Positions 11,621 through 20,357 of a DNA stretch of 64,000 bases are shown here, piece after piece. Numbering within the stretch: the stretch's first letter is position 1; every line of letters begins with the position of its first letter. Origin of the DNA: Enterococcus pingfangensis (GTDB lineage Bacteria; Bacillota; Bacilli; Lactobacillales; Enterococcaceae); the NCBI RefSeq assembly GCF_005405205.1, contig NZ_BJDP01000001.1, forward strand, positions 124,001 to 188,000. The letters run 5' to 3'. The notes beneath the pieces were generated by a model. That model was not told the DNA's origin, did no database searches, and saw only the letters and a list, made by a program, of their open reading frames with translations. A program made the position numbers and the translations under genes.

Positions 11621-13822
11621 TTGATTTTGCCGATCTTAGCTGCTATTTTATTGGCTAGCTTGATCTACCAGCCTAATCTGTGGAATTTTTTAATATTAAG
11701 TGCTCTGATGATTCGAATTGTCTGCATGAAAAACCATAAGCTGTTGCTACTGGTCTTTTTGTGCAGTCTTTTTTTAGTACCTCGAACCTATTCTTGCATG
11801 CAATTGACAGAAGAAGGAAAGATCACCAATCAAACCGTAGCAATCCAAACAGATTCGGTAACTGTTGACGGCAATTTTTTAAAACTGACAGGTAAAATCA
11901 AGCGTAAGAAGTATTTGATCTACTACTCATTGAAATCACTAGCAGAAAAACAAGTTTGGCAAAGAAAAAAATTGCCGAATGCGGCAGTGATCAGCGGGGA
12001 GGTCGTGAATTTTACAAATGCTAGGAATTTAAATGGTTTTGATGAAAAGAAATACTATCAAAGTCTAGGCTTTAGTCAGAAGATACAAGTCGCGTCATTG
12101 AAGCCATTTAGACAAAAGAAAGCCAGTTTAGCGGATCTTCGGCAACAATTGATCTGGAAAATCGACCGGCGCTATAGCAAACGATTATCCAGCTATGTCA
12201 AAGCGATCGTGATTGGTTACAAGGACGCTCAATTTTCTGAATATACTGCTGTCTATAAAACGACGGGATTACTGCACCTTTTCACTTTGTCTGGTTTGCA
12301 TATTCAATTTTATTTAGGTGGTCTGCACTTATTGCTGAAGAGACTAGGATTGACTAGAAAAGTCCGACTCATTTTATTAAGTGTGCTGGGAATTTTACTG
12401 ATCTGTCTAACTGGTGCAAGCTTCAGTACGATTCGAGCAGTTGTGAGTTTTCTTATCGCTTTTATTTGTGTAACTTATGAAATAGCACTTGCTAAGCTTG
12501 ACCAATGGAGTTTGATGCTGTTTTTAATGATCATTGGTTTCCCATTGATCTTTTGGTCAGTTGGTGCGCAACTAAGTTTATACTTTGCTTTATTGTTGCT
12601 GTATATCAGTGACTTGCGGTTCAAAAAATGGCAACAAATGGGTTTATTTTCGCTTTTATCATTGCCGCTTCTGCTTTTCAGCTTTAGTGAGTGGCCGATT
12701 CTAGGCGGATTTTTCACACTATTGTTATTTCCGCTTTTTGAGTGGCTCATTTTGCCAGGCTGTTTATTGCTCTTTTTAGGGTGCTTTTTACCGATTCCGC
12801 AGTTTTTAAGCAGTTTTCTAAATAACTTCTTTCAATTAATAGAAAATGGGTTAGGGCAACTGGCGTTTTCGAATCTAGTAATTGGCCGTCCGACTTTTAT
12901 AGTCTTGCTAACTCTTATCACATTGGTTCTTTTAAGTCTCGATCGATTGAAATATCGGAAAAACTGCTATTGGCTGTTAGGCAGTGCCATTCTATTAATA
13001 GCGGTGACCTCTTTTTCAGCTAATGGGATCGTTGCGTTTATTGATGTTGGACAAGGTGACAGTATCCTCGTCAAATTACCGTTCAAACAAGAAACCTTTT
13101 TGATCGATACGGGTGGACGTTTGACATTCAAACAAAAGAAATGGCAAGTCCGGCAGTCAAAACAACTTTCTGATTATCAGCTTTTGCCCTTATTAAAATC
13201 ATTAGGCATCAGTCGGATCGATCATTTATTGATTACTCATAATGATGCAGATCATATGGGAGAATTGCTGCATGTACTGAAGAAGGTGAAAGTCAAAACG
13301 CTCTACTTGGCAGAAGGTTCTCAGATGGAGTTGAAAAAAGAGTTGCTGCCGCTGAAAGGAACTAACATTCAGTTAGTGAAAAGAGGCGACACGATCGGCA
13401 AACGATTGAAGATGAGGATACTTTCACCTGAGCAAAGTAGTGGGGAAAACAATGATTCGGTCGTTGCTTATTTTAGGCTAAATCAGCAGCGTTTTTTGCT
13501 GACCGGTGATTTAGAGGTATCCGGTGAAGAAAACCTATTGAAAAATTACCCACAATTAAAAATAGATTTCCTAAAAATCGGTCACCACGGCAGCAATACG
13601 TCAACCAGTGAAGCGTTAGTAAAAAAACTTCAACCAAAATACGGGATCATTTCAGCGGGGGAAAATAATCGCTATGGTCACCCTACTAAAGAGACATTAG
13701 CAAAATTAAAAAAGTATCGAGTCAAAATTTTCCGAACGGATCAGCAAGGGATGATCTATTACGAATGGTCAGCGATAACAAAACGTGGGAAAACCAAAGT
13801 CCTAATAGATTTTATCGATTAA
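11621..13822 (+). CDS. comEC: DNA uptake channel protein ComEC/Rec2
   Basis: An intact protein of about 733 residues that forms the inner-membrane channel for single-stranded DNA during transformation. The N-terminal part carries membrane segments and an OB-like region; the competence domain follows (YKTTGLLHLFTLSGLHIQ near residue 210). The C-terminal third is a metallo-beta-lactamase-like nuclease domain with FIDVGQGDSILVKLP, LLITHNDADHMGE and KIGHHGSNTSTSE. The start is uncertain: the TTG at 11621 has no good ribosome-binding site, and the frame stays open upstream across the comEB end. Confidence 0.93.
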   Translation: MILPILAAILLASLIYQPNLWNFLILSALMIRIVCMKNHKLLLLVFLCSLFLVPRTYSCMQLTEEGKITNQTVAIQTDSVTVDGNFLKLTGKIKRKKYLIYYSLKSLAEKQVWQRKKLPNAAVISGEVVNFTNARNLNGFDEKKYYQSLGFSQKIQVASLKPFRQKKASLADLRQQLIWKIDRRYSKRLSSYVKAIVIGYKDAQFSEYTAVYKTTGLLHLFTLSGLHIQFYLGGLHLLLKRLGLTRKVRLILLSVLGILLICLTGASFSTIRAVVSFLIAFICVTYEIALAKLDQWSLMLFLMIIGFPLIFWSVGAQLSLYFALLLLYISDLRFKKWQQMGLFSLLSLPLLLFSFSEWPILGGFFTLLLFPLFEWLILPGCLLLFLGCFLPIPQFLSSFLNNFFQLIENGLGQLAFSNLVIGRPTFIVLLTLITLVLLSLDRLKYRKNCYWLLGSAILLIAVTSFSANGIVAFIDVGQGDSILVKLPFKQETFLIDTGGRLTFKQKKWQVRQSKQLSDYQLLPLLKSLGISRIDHLLITHNDADHMGELLHVLKKVKVKTLYLAEGSQMELKKELLPLKGTNIQLVKRGDTIGKRLKMRILSPEQSSGENNDSVVAYFRLNQQRFLLTGDLEVSGEENLLKNYPQLKIDFLKIGHHGSNTSTSEALVKKLQPKYGIISAGENNRYGHPTKETLAKLKKYRVKIFRTDQQGMIYYEWSAITKRGKTKVLIDFID

Positions 13823-13943
13823 TCGTGGTAGCATGAATAGTCAGGATAGCAGACCCAATTGGTCCTTTTATCTTAAAACTAGACTTGTTCACATGGAATA
13901 ATTGATAAAAAATAAGTTTTATTATTGAACTAGGAGTAACCGC

Positions 13944-14972
13944 ATGAATACACAAGAAGCTCTTCAGCAAATTAAAAATGCCCCATTAAAGCCGGCCTAT
14001 CTTGTTACCGGGACGGAAGATTATTTGATCCAAACGATTCGCCAAGCTTTTTTTGACCGAATGAAAAAAGATAATTTGGAAGAATTGAACTTCATGTCGT
14101 TTGACTTGGAGGAGAACGGCTTAGGCGCTGTGATCGATGAAGCCGAAACATTGCCATTTTTTGGTGACTATCGGTTGATTTTTGTTGAAAATCCATATTT
14201 TTTGACTAGTGAAAAGAAAAATAATGTTCCAGAGCAAGATACCGAAGGGTTAGCAGATTATTTGAAACACCCTTTAGCGACATCGATCATTGTTTTTTGG
14301 GCGAATTATCCAAAACTTGATGCGCGTAAAAAAATTACAAAGGCGTTGAAGAAAACTGAAGTCATTGACGCCGCGCCATTGCAAGAACGCGATTTACGAA
14401 ATTTCTTACAGCGTTATATCAGTAATGAAAAGGCAAAGATCTCAAAAGAAGCATTCGATCTATTTTTACGTTTAACCGATTACGACCTATCGAAAGCCAT
14501 GAATGAGATCGAAAAATTATTATTACTTGCTGGACCAGGCGGGACCATTACGCTTCAATTGGTCCAAGATTTGGTTCCGAAAACATTGGAACATAATATT
14601 TTTGAATTGACGGAACAGATTTTAAAAGGCGATGCGGCAAAAGCATATCAAACGTATGAAGAATTGCATTTGCAAGGGGAAGAAACGATTAAGTTGACGG
14701 CTATTTTGATCGGTCAGATTCGTTTGCTGCTGCAAACTAAAATTTTGCAAAAAATCGGCTACCAACAAGCCAATATCGCCGAAACGTTGGGTGTGCACCC
14801 GTATCGGGTGAAACTGGCGTTGCAGCAAGTTTCGAAATTTCCGCTAAATTTATTAGTATCGATGTATGATGAACTAGTTGAAAATGACTATGAAGTAAAA
14901 ACAGGTCAAGCGGATAAAGAGTTGAACTTCCAATTGTTTATTTTAAAGACTACAGAGAAAATAAAGAAATAG
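13944..14972 (+). CDS. holA: DNA polymerase III delta subunit
   Basis: This 342-residue clamp-loader subunit opens the beta sliding clamp. Conserved features include PAYLVTGTEDYLIQTIRQAF at the N-terminus, the RDLRNFLQRYI linker and LTGQ-type helices near the C-terminus (HPYRVKLALQQVSKF). The position after comEC and before rpsT matches Bacillus yqeN. An AGGAG site precedes the ATG. About 120 bp separate it from comEC, so it may have its own promoter. Confidence 0.93.
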   Translation: MNTQEALQQIKNAPLKPAYLVTGTEDYLIQTIRQAFFDRMKKDNLEELNFMSFDLEENGLGAVIDEAETLPFFGDYRLIFVENPYFLTSEKKNNVPEQDTEGLADYLKHPLATSIIVFWANYPKLDARKKITKALKKTEVIDAAPLQERDLRNFLQRYISNEKAKISKEAFDLFLRLTDYDLSKAMNEIEKLLLLAGPGGTITLQLVQDLVPKTLEHNIFELTEQILKGDAAKAYQTYEELHLQGEETIKLTAILIGQIRLLLQTKILQKIGYQQANIAETLGVHPYRVKLALQQVSKFPLNLLVSMYDELVENDYEVKTGQADKELNFQLFILKTTEKIKK

Positions 14973-15012
14973 TCAGAACAAGTCTTCAAATAACTGTTAT
15001 CAAATAATAAAA

Positions 15013-15055
15013 AGGAATCAACGGATAGATTATTTTATCCTGTTGGTTCTTTTTG
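15013..15055 (+). terminator. Terminator after holA
   Basis: A long imperfect stem (GGAATCAACGGATA with TATCCTGTTGGTTC, one bulge and wobble pairs) followed by TTTTT. Confidence 0.7.
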
Positions 15056-15382
15056 TCTTTCAAATAGTAAGATTTATGACGATATTTTTAGGCTGAAAAC
15101 TAGCCAAAAATAGACAGCAGAAATTATTTTTCAAAAATTCAGTATAAAAATATCTAGGTAATGTTTAATAATTCACATTTTTAAGGTATGATAAAACAAA
15201 GTTAATAACTACTTAAAGCCAATAACTAAGATTATTTTGTTAAAAAGGTTCAAAAGGAAACAGGAGTTCTGATTTCGATTTTTATAATTAAAGCAGTAAA
15301 GTTGCTCATTTTTCAACTGATAATAGTCAGCATGTCTGACTTTATATATGCATCATAAATAAACAAATTTATTGTAGGAAGG
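15056..15382 (+). promoter_or_regulatory. AT-rich upstream region of the flavodoxin operon
   Basis: This 327-bp stretch holds no gene I can support. A possible promoter is TTTAAT (15164-15169) and TATGAT (15187-15192) with 17-bp spacing. That would leave a leader of about 190 nt before the flavodoxin gene. I see no recognisable riboswitch in the leader. Confidence 0.35.
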
Positions 15383-15841
15383 ATGAATAAAATGACATTA
15401 GCAAAGATCGTTTATGCGACAAACACAGGAAATACGGAAGGAATCTCTGAAATTTTGGAGGATGCTTTCGATGAAATCGGGATCGATGTAGAACGCGTCG
15501 AAGCAGATGATGCGGAAGCAGATTTTTATAGAGATGCGGATATTTGTGTTCTAGCTACTTATACGGATGGAGATGGCGAGCTGCCGTTTGATTTGGAAGA
15601 TTTGCATGAAGACTTGCCGGATGAAGATCTTTCAGGGAAAATTTATGGCGTAGTTGGAAGCGGAGACAGCGAACTGTACCCAGATTATTTCTGTCATGCA
15701 GCGGTTGCGTTTGAGGAAGCTTTTGAAAAAACTGGTGCAAAGAAAGCAGCAGAAACCGTAAAAATTGAAAATGAAGCTGATGATGAGGACGAAGAAGTCT
15801 TGGAAGCTTTTGTGAAGGCTTTGGTTGAAGCGGTGAAGTAA
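15383..15841 (+). CDS. Flavodoxin
   Basis: This 152-residue protein has the flavodoxin fold and is strongly acidic. The FMN phosphate loop YATNTGNTEGI lies at the N-terminus, and the isoalloxazine-side loops ATYTDGDGELP and VGSGDSELYPDYFC follow. The C-terminus is rich in Glu/Asp, typical of a soluble electron carrier. It is the first gene of an apparent operon with the two Nfn-like flavoprotein subunits, only 29 bp before the next start. I infer that it exchanges electrons with that complex. A start one codon later is possible (second ATG at 15392). Confidence 0.9.
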   Translation: MNKMTLAKIVYATNTGNTEGISEILEDAFDEIGIDVERVEADDAEADFYRDADICVLATYTDGDGELPFDLEDLHEDLPDEDLSGKIYGVVGSGDSELYPDYFCHAAVAFEEAFEKTGAKKAAETVKIENEADDEDEEVLEAFVKALVEAVK

Positions 15842-15870
15842 GGCATGCGAGAACAGAACGGAGTGAGGGT

Positions 15871-16707
15871 TTGTTTAAAGTATTAGAACGCAGGGAGCTG
15901 GCGCCGACTGAGTATGAGATTTTAGTTGATGCCCCGCGAATCGCCAATAAAGCGCAGCCAGGGCAGTTTGTGATCTTGCGGATCGATGAACGCGGTGAAC
16001 GGATTCCGCTGACGATCGTAGATACAGACCAAAAAGCGGGTTGGGTCCGTTTGATCTTTCAAGTAATCGGTAAATCGACCGCTCAGCTTGCCACTGTGAA
16101 GGCTGGAGAATACTTGAAAGATGTTGTTGGTCCATTGGGCAAAGCGACAGACATCAAAAATTATGGAACCGTTCTCTTAGTCGGCGGTGGTGTAGGAATC
16201 GCAGCGTTGTTTCCAATCATCAAAGGGTTGAAAGCAGCTGGAAATCATGTGATCACCATTCTTGGAGCAAAAAATCAGCATTTATTAATTCTTCAAGAAG
16301 AGTGTGCCAAGTATTCTGATGAGCTGATTTTGATGACAGATGACGGCTCAGTCGGAGAACAAGGTTTGGTCACTCAAGCAATGGAGGCGGTCTTTAAACG
16401 CGAGAAAATTGCAATGGCATGGGCGATCGGACCAAGTGTTATGATGAAGTTTTGTACACTGACCGCGCAAAAATATTCAGTACCAATCTATGTTTCATTA
16501 AATCCAATTATGATCGATGGAACCGGGATGTGCGGCGGCTGCCGAGTGACGATTGCAGATTCGATTAAATTTGCTTGTGTTGACGGGCCCGAGTTTTTAG
16601 GAGAAGAAGTTAATTGGAATGAATTTGTCAATCGGATGCAGCAATATCGGTCAGAAGAACTATTGGCTGACGAAAGATATAAAAAGCAGGTGAGTACAAA
16701 TGGCTAA
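15871..16707 (+). CDS. Nfn-like small subunit (PyrK/SudB-type FAD and [2Fe-2S] protein)
   Basis: This 278-residue protein of the ferredoxin-NADP reductase-like PyrK family matches the small subunit of NADH-dependent ferredoxin:NADP oxidoreductase (NfnA) and of sulfide dehydrogenase. An FAD-binding barrel comes first (IPLTIVDTDQ), then the NAD-binding segment LLVGGGVGIAALFPI. The C-terminal cluster GMCGGCRVTIADSIKFAC supplies [2Fe-2S] cysteines. The start is TTG, with GGAGTGAGG upstream. It overlaps the large-subunit gene by 8 bp. A pyrK role is unlikely because no pyrD or other pyrimidine gene is adjacent. Confidence 0.85.
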   Translation: MFKVLERRELAPTEYEILVDAPRIANKAQPGQFVILRIDERGERIPLTIVDTDQKAGWVRLIFQVIGKSTAQLATVKAGEYLKDVVGPLGKATDIKNYGTVLLVGGGVGIAALFPIIKGLKAAGNHVITILGAKNQHLLILQEECAKYSDELILMTDDGSVGEQGLVTQAMEAVFKREKIAMAWAIGPSVMMKFCTLTAQKYSVPIYVSLNPIMIDGTGMCGGCRVTIADSIKFACVDGPEFLGEEVNWNEFVNRMQQYRSEELLADERYKKQVSTNG

Positions 16708-18109
16708 ACGCAGCTATACTAAAACACCGATGCGTGAACAAGCACCGGAGATCCGCAGTCGAAATTTTGATGAAGTAGCTTTAGGTTACACATTAACAGA
16801 AGGTCAGCTGGAAGCTAGCCGTTGTTTACAATGTAAAAATGCTCCTTGTATTACAAATTGTCCAGTAATGATCGACATTCCAGGCTTTATTAAAGCAGTC
16901 GAAGAAAATGATATGCCGCTGGCGTATAAAATCTTGAGTCGGTATACAAATTTACCTGCGATTTGCGGACGAGTTTGCCCACAAGAAAAGCAGTGTGAAA
17001 TGGTCTGTCGGTTAGGGCGTTCGAAAAAATTTGAACCGGTGGCGATTGGAAAATTAGAACGGTTGGTGGCTGATTGGGCGTTGGAACAACCAATAGAATA
17101 CGCTGAAGCTTCTGGTGAAAAAGGCCGTGTAGCAGTTATTGGTTCAGGACCTTCAGGATTGACTGTAGCCGGTGATTTAGTGAAATTAGGCTATGATGTG
17201 ACTGTTTACGAGGCATTGCATGCTCCTGGCGGTGTATTGACTTATGGAATTCCTGAATTTCGCTTACCAAAACGTGTTGTGAAGCAAGAAATTGAACGAA
17301 TCGTTGCTCAAGGTGTAAAAATTGAAACAAATGTAGTCGTTGGTAAAACAATTACTATGGATGAGATAATGACCGATTTTGATGCTTGTTATCTCTCGGT
17401 TGGTGCTGGTGCTCCGAAATTTCAAGGAATCAAGGGGACCGCATTGAACGGAGTGTATTCATCTAGCGAATATTTGACACGAGTGAATTTGATGCATGGC
17501 TATCAATTTCCAGCGTATGATACGCCTGTTCAAAAATCAAAGAATGTGGTTGTTATCGGCGGAGGAAACGTTGCAATGGATGCGGCACGCTCGGCAAAAC
17601 GTTTAGGCGTTGAGAAGGTATCGATTGTTTACCGTCGTTCATTAGAAGAATTACCTGCTCGTCAGGAAGAATATCATCATTCAGTAGAAGAAGGCATTGA
17701 ATACCATTGGCTGAGCAATCCGATTGAATACATCGATGATGGAGCTGGGCGATTAACAGCAGTTAAATGTGTTCGAATGGAATTAGGCGAACCAGATGAG
17801 TCGGGTCGTCGTCGTCCGATCGTAATTCCTAATAGTGAATTTATCATCGAAGCAGATACAGTAATTGAGGCGATTGGACAAGGCGCCAATAAAGTTTTAT
17901 TGGATACGTTCCCAGAATTAGCACTAAATAAATGGGGTTATATCGATGCGGACGAAGAAACTTGTGCGACCTCGATCCCAGGCGTTTTTGCTGGAGGAGA
18001 CATTGTAACCGGGGCAGCGACCGTCATCTTAGCGATGGGTGCTGGAAAAATCGCGGCAACTGAAATGGATCGCTACATTCAGCAGACCAAGCAAGAACAA
18101 TTGGTTTAA
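16700..18109 (+). CDS. Nfn-like large subunit (GltD-type NADPH flavoprotein)
   Basis: This 469-residue protein resembles the small chain of glutamate synthase and the NfnB/SudA subunit. N-terminal [4Fe-4S] motifs CLQCKNAPCITNCP and CGRVCPQEKQCEMVC are followed by an FAD site (VAVIGSGPSGLTVAGDL), an NADPH site (VVVIGGGNVAMDAARSAKR) and the C-terminal GVFAGGDIVTGAATVI. No glutamate synthase large subunit is present, and the PyrK-like partner is fused by overlap. The pair is therefore best read as an Nfn-type transhydrogenase, which in clostridia bifurcates electrons between NADH, NADPH and ferredoxin. Which low-potential carrier is used here is inference. Confidence 0.85.
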   Translation: MAKRSYTKTPMREQAPEIRSRNFDEVALGYTLTEGQLEASRCLQCKNAPCITNCPVMIDIPGFIKAVEENDMPLAYKILSRYTNLPAICGRVCPQEKQCEMVCRLGRSKKFEPVAIGKLERLVADWALEQPIEYAEASGEKGRVAVIGSGPSGLTVAGDLVKLGYDVTVYEALHAPGGVLTYGIPEFRLPKRVVKQEIERIVAQGVKIETNVVVGKTITMDEIMTDFDACYLSVGAGAPKFQGIKGTALNGVYSSSEYLTRVNLMHGYQFPAYDTPVQKSKNVVVIGGGNVAMDAARSAKRLGVEKVSIVYRRSLEELPARQEEYHHSVEEGIEYHWLSNPIEYIDDGAGRLTAVKCVRMELGEPDESGRRRPIVIPNSEFIIEADTVIEAIGQGANKVLLDTFPELALNKWGYIDADEETCATSIPGVFAGGDIVTGAATVILAMGAGKIAATEMDRYIQQTKQEQLV

Positions 18110-18148
18110 AGAACCAGACACAATTAATCAAGTAAAAGAACCAAATAA

Positions 18149-18174
18149 AAAAACCGATCATCTGATCGGTTTTT
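18149..18174. terminator. Bidirectional terminator between the Nfn-like operon and rpsT
   Basis: A perfect inverted repeat (AAAACCGATCA with TGATCGGTTTT) with T runs on both strands. It serves the two convergent units. Confidence 0.9.
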
Positions 18175-18175
18175 A

Positions 18176-18430
18176 TTATTTAGCTAATTTTTTAGCAAGA
18201 CGTGCTTTGTCGCGATTTGCTTTGTTTTTGTGAATCAAACCTTTTGATTCAGCCATATCGATTGCTTTAGCAGCTTCGTTATAAAGGTCGTTCATATTTT
18301 CAGCGCCAGCAGCAGCAGCTTCTTCAAATTTCTTAACAGTAGTACGCATTGCACTCAATTGTGATGAGTTTTTAGCGTTAGCAATTTCACTAGTGCGTGC
18401 ACGTTTGATTGCAGATTCAATGTTTGGCAT
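18176..18430 (-). CDS. rpsT: 30S ribosomal protein S20
   Basis: This 84-residue, very basic protein binds 16S rRNA early in 30S assembly. The sequence [18 protein letters not shown] is the usual S20 start, and the tail is [15 protein letters not shown]. The start at 18430 is fixed by a perfect GGAGGTG seven bases upstream; a 20-codon in-frame extension is rejected. It is monocistronic, in the conserved place after holA but on the opposite strand. Confidence 0.97.
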   Translation of the reverse strand: MPNIESAIKRARTSEIANAKNSSQLSAMRTTVKKFEEAAAAGAENMNDLYNEAAKAIDMAESKGLIHKNKANRDKARLAKKLAK

Positions 18431-18456
18431 GGATTTCACCTCCGAATTCAGTCTTA

Positions 18457-18472
18457 TACGGTTATAGCCGTA
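18457..18472 (-). promoter_or_regulatory. Small hairpin in the rpsT leader
   Basis: TACGG and CCGTA form a 5-bp stem with a 6-nt loop, just upstream of the rpsT ribosome-binding site. S20 is autoregulated in some bacteria, so this could be an RNA target, but the stem is short. Confidence 0.35.
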
Positions 18473-18488
18473 CAATTCAACATTACTC

Positions 18489-18517
18489 ATTATACATAAA
18501 GCCGCTTTTCAATGCAA
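18489..18517 (-). promoter_or_regulatory. rpsT promoter
   Basis: Minus-strand TTGCAT (18512-18517) and TATAAT (18489-18494) with the ideal 17-bp spacing. This is a strong sigma-A promoter, as expected for a ribosomal protein gene. Confidence 0.85.
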
Positions 18518-18646
18518 TAAAATCGTGACAAGTTTTTTTCCTTAACAGAAAATAAATAGAAAAAAAAGACAAATTAAGAATTTTAAAGACGAAAGGTAAT
18601 GATTATGCTATCATTACTGGGGAAATAAAAAAATGGGTGGTGCAGT

Positions 18647-19660
18647 ATGAGTATTGCTTTAGTTGTTACAATAACATTGGTTATGGGAGTGGTTTTCGTC
18701 AATGGTTGGACGGATGCGCCCAACGCGATCGCTACAGCAGTTTCGACACGGGTATTAAAACCGAATGTCGCTATTTGGATGGCGGTTGCTATGAATTTTT
18801 TAGGCGCATTGGTTATGACTTATTTTAATTCACAAGTTGCTGAGACGATCAGTAATATTGTTACTTTTGAAGGGGCAGGAAACGCCGCACAAGTCGCATT
18901 GGCAGCGTCTTTATTTTCAATCGTCGTCTGGGCAGTCGCAGCATGGTTCTTTGGTATCCCTACAAGTGAATCCCATGCACTGATCGCTGGCCTAACCGGT
19001 TCAGCAATGGCGATGGGCGGATTGGAAGCGGTTAGCGGTGCAGAATGGACAAAAGTTCTGGTAGGTTTAGTAGTTTCAACTATCATGGGATTTGGCGGCG
19101 GCTGGTTAGTTACGAAGCTGATCGTGTTGATTTTCCAAGGAGTCTCCAGACGAGTCGCTAATCACGTATTTACGATCGGCCAAGCAGTAAGCGCCGGAAT
19201 GAATGCGTTTTTACATGGTGCGCAAGATGGACAGAAATTTATGGGTGTTTTTATGCTCGGACTTTTTTATAATGATTTAGCTGAAAAAACAGGCAATGGT
19301 TTTGTTATTCCTTTATGGGTAATGGTTTTATGTTCATTAACGATGGGCTTTGGAACGTCTGTCGGCGGAATGAAGATCATTAAATCAGTCGGAATGGATA
19401 TGGTCAGACTAGAGCGTTATCAAGGATTTGCGGCTGATTTAAGTGCAGCAATCTGTCTGTTCTTGGCCTCTATTTTTGGTGTTCCAGTATCGACTACACA
19501 TACGAAAACAACCGCGATCATGGGTGCCGGAGCTGCTAAACGACCTTCCAGTGTTGATTGGAGTATCGTAAAAGAAATGATCAGCGCGTGGGTGCTGACT
19601 TTTCCTGGCTGCGGAGCTATCGCATTCATCATGGCAAAAGTATTTGTCGCAATTTTTTAA
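18647..19660 (+). CDS. pit: Inorganic phosphate transporter, PiT family
   Basis: A 337-residue polytopic protein that imports phosphate (usually as a metal-phosphate complex) with protons. The duplicated PiT signatures are visible: NGWTDAPNAIATAVSTR near residue 20, and GVPVSTTHTKTTAIMGAG near 280, with FGIPTSESHALIAGL between. The PhoU-like partner follows 17 bp downstream. An extended -10 sequence TGCTATCAT lies about 35 bp before the start. Confidence 0.93.
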   Translation: MSIALVVTITLVMGVVFVNGWTDAPNAIATAVSTRVLKPNVAIWMAVAMNFLGALVMTYFNSQVAETISNIVTFEGAGNAAQVALAASLFSIVVWAVAAWFFGIPTSESHALIAGLTGSAMAMGGLEAVSGAEWTKVLVGLVVSTIMGFGGGWLVTKLIVLIFQGVSRRVANHVFTIGQAVSAGMNAFLHGAQDGQKFMGVFMLGLFYNDLAEKTGNGFVIPLWVMVLCSLTMGFGTSVGGMKIIKSVGMDMVRLERYQGFAADLSAAICLFLASIFGVPVSTTHTKTTAIMGAGAAKRPSSVDWSIVKEMISAWVLTFPGCGAIAFIMAKVFVAIF

Positions 19661-19677
19661 AAAGGGGATCGTAAATA

Positions 19678-20301
19678 ATGGCTAGAAAAAAACAATTTGA
19701 TTATTTTGGTAAGTTAGAACAAATGGCACAATATTCTTCCGAATCAGCGACACTATTATTAGATTTGATCTTGGATTATTCAACGGAGAAGTTTATCGAT
19801 AAATCAGAAAAAATCCATCGTTTGGAAGGATACGGTGATCGTATTTCTAAAGAAATCATGACGGAACTTTATGATGCCTTTATCACGCCAATCGATCGTG
19901 AAGATATCGTGATGATCACAAATTGTTTGGATGATATGTTGGATGAATTAAATGCAACAACATATCTATTTGAAAATTTATTGGTTTACACAGTTCGACC
20001 AAATACGGATAAATTTCTACAATTAGTAGTTAAGGCAACTTCTGATGTAGTACAAGCAACGAAAGAATTTGCGAAATTCAAGCATTCAAAAGTGTTGAAA
20101 CAATATATCGAACAAGTAAATAATACAGAATCAGAAGCTGATAGATTATATAGTGCATTAGTACAGGACTTATTTGCTAATGAGAAAGATCCAATCGAAG
20201 TCATCAAATGGCGGGATATTTACAATCATCTTGAGAAAATCACCGATGCTTGTGAGGCTGCGGCGGACGTCATTGAAGGATTAGTAATCAAAAATTCATA
20301 A
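19678..20301 (+). CDS. PhoU-like DUF47 family protein, partner of PiT
   Basis: A 207-residue all-helical protein of the DUF47 (TIGR00153, YkaA) family, distantly related to PhoU. The start MARKKQFDYFGKLEQMAQYS and the later DREDIVMITNCLDDMLDELN segment are typical. It is nearly always paired with a PiT transporter and is thought to control phosphate uptake. A GGGG-rich site precedes the ATG. Confidence 0.88.
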   Translation: MARKKQFDYFGKLEQMAQYSSESATLLLDLILDYSTEKFIDKSEKIHRLEGYGDRISKEIMTELYDAFITPIDREDIVMITNCLDDMLDELNATTYLFENLLVYTVRPNTDKFLQLVVKATSDVVQATKEFAKFKHSKVLKQYIEQVNNTESEADRLYSALVQDLFANEKDPIEVIKWRDIYNHLEKITDACEAAADVIEGLVIKNS

Positions 20302-20304
20302 AGC

Positions 20305-20340
20305 AAAACCAGACTGCAATAATTGCAGTCTGGTTTTTTT
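20305..20340. terminator. Bidirectional terminator after pit and the P-type ATPase
   Basis: A perfect stem AAAACCAGACTGCAAT with its complement, with T runs in both directions, between convergent genes. Confidence 0.9.
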
Positions 20341-20357
20341 CTTGTCACATGCTGTTT

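Noticed and set aside
15871-16707. Dihydroorotate dehydrogenase electron transfer subunit (pyrK)
   Set aside because: No pyrD or other pyrimidine gene is adjacent; the overlapping GltD-like gene fits an Nfn-type pair.
16700-18109. Glutamate synthase small subunit
   Set aside because: No large subunit (gltA/gltB type amidotransferase) is in the window, and the partner is a PyrK-like protein.
18176-18490. Longer S20 reading frame
   Set aside because: The extra 20 codons cover the promoter and leader; the ATG at 18430 has a perfect ribosome-binding site and matches the family start.
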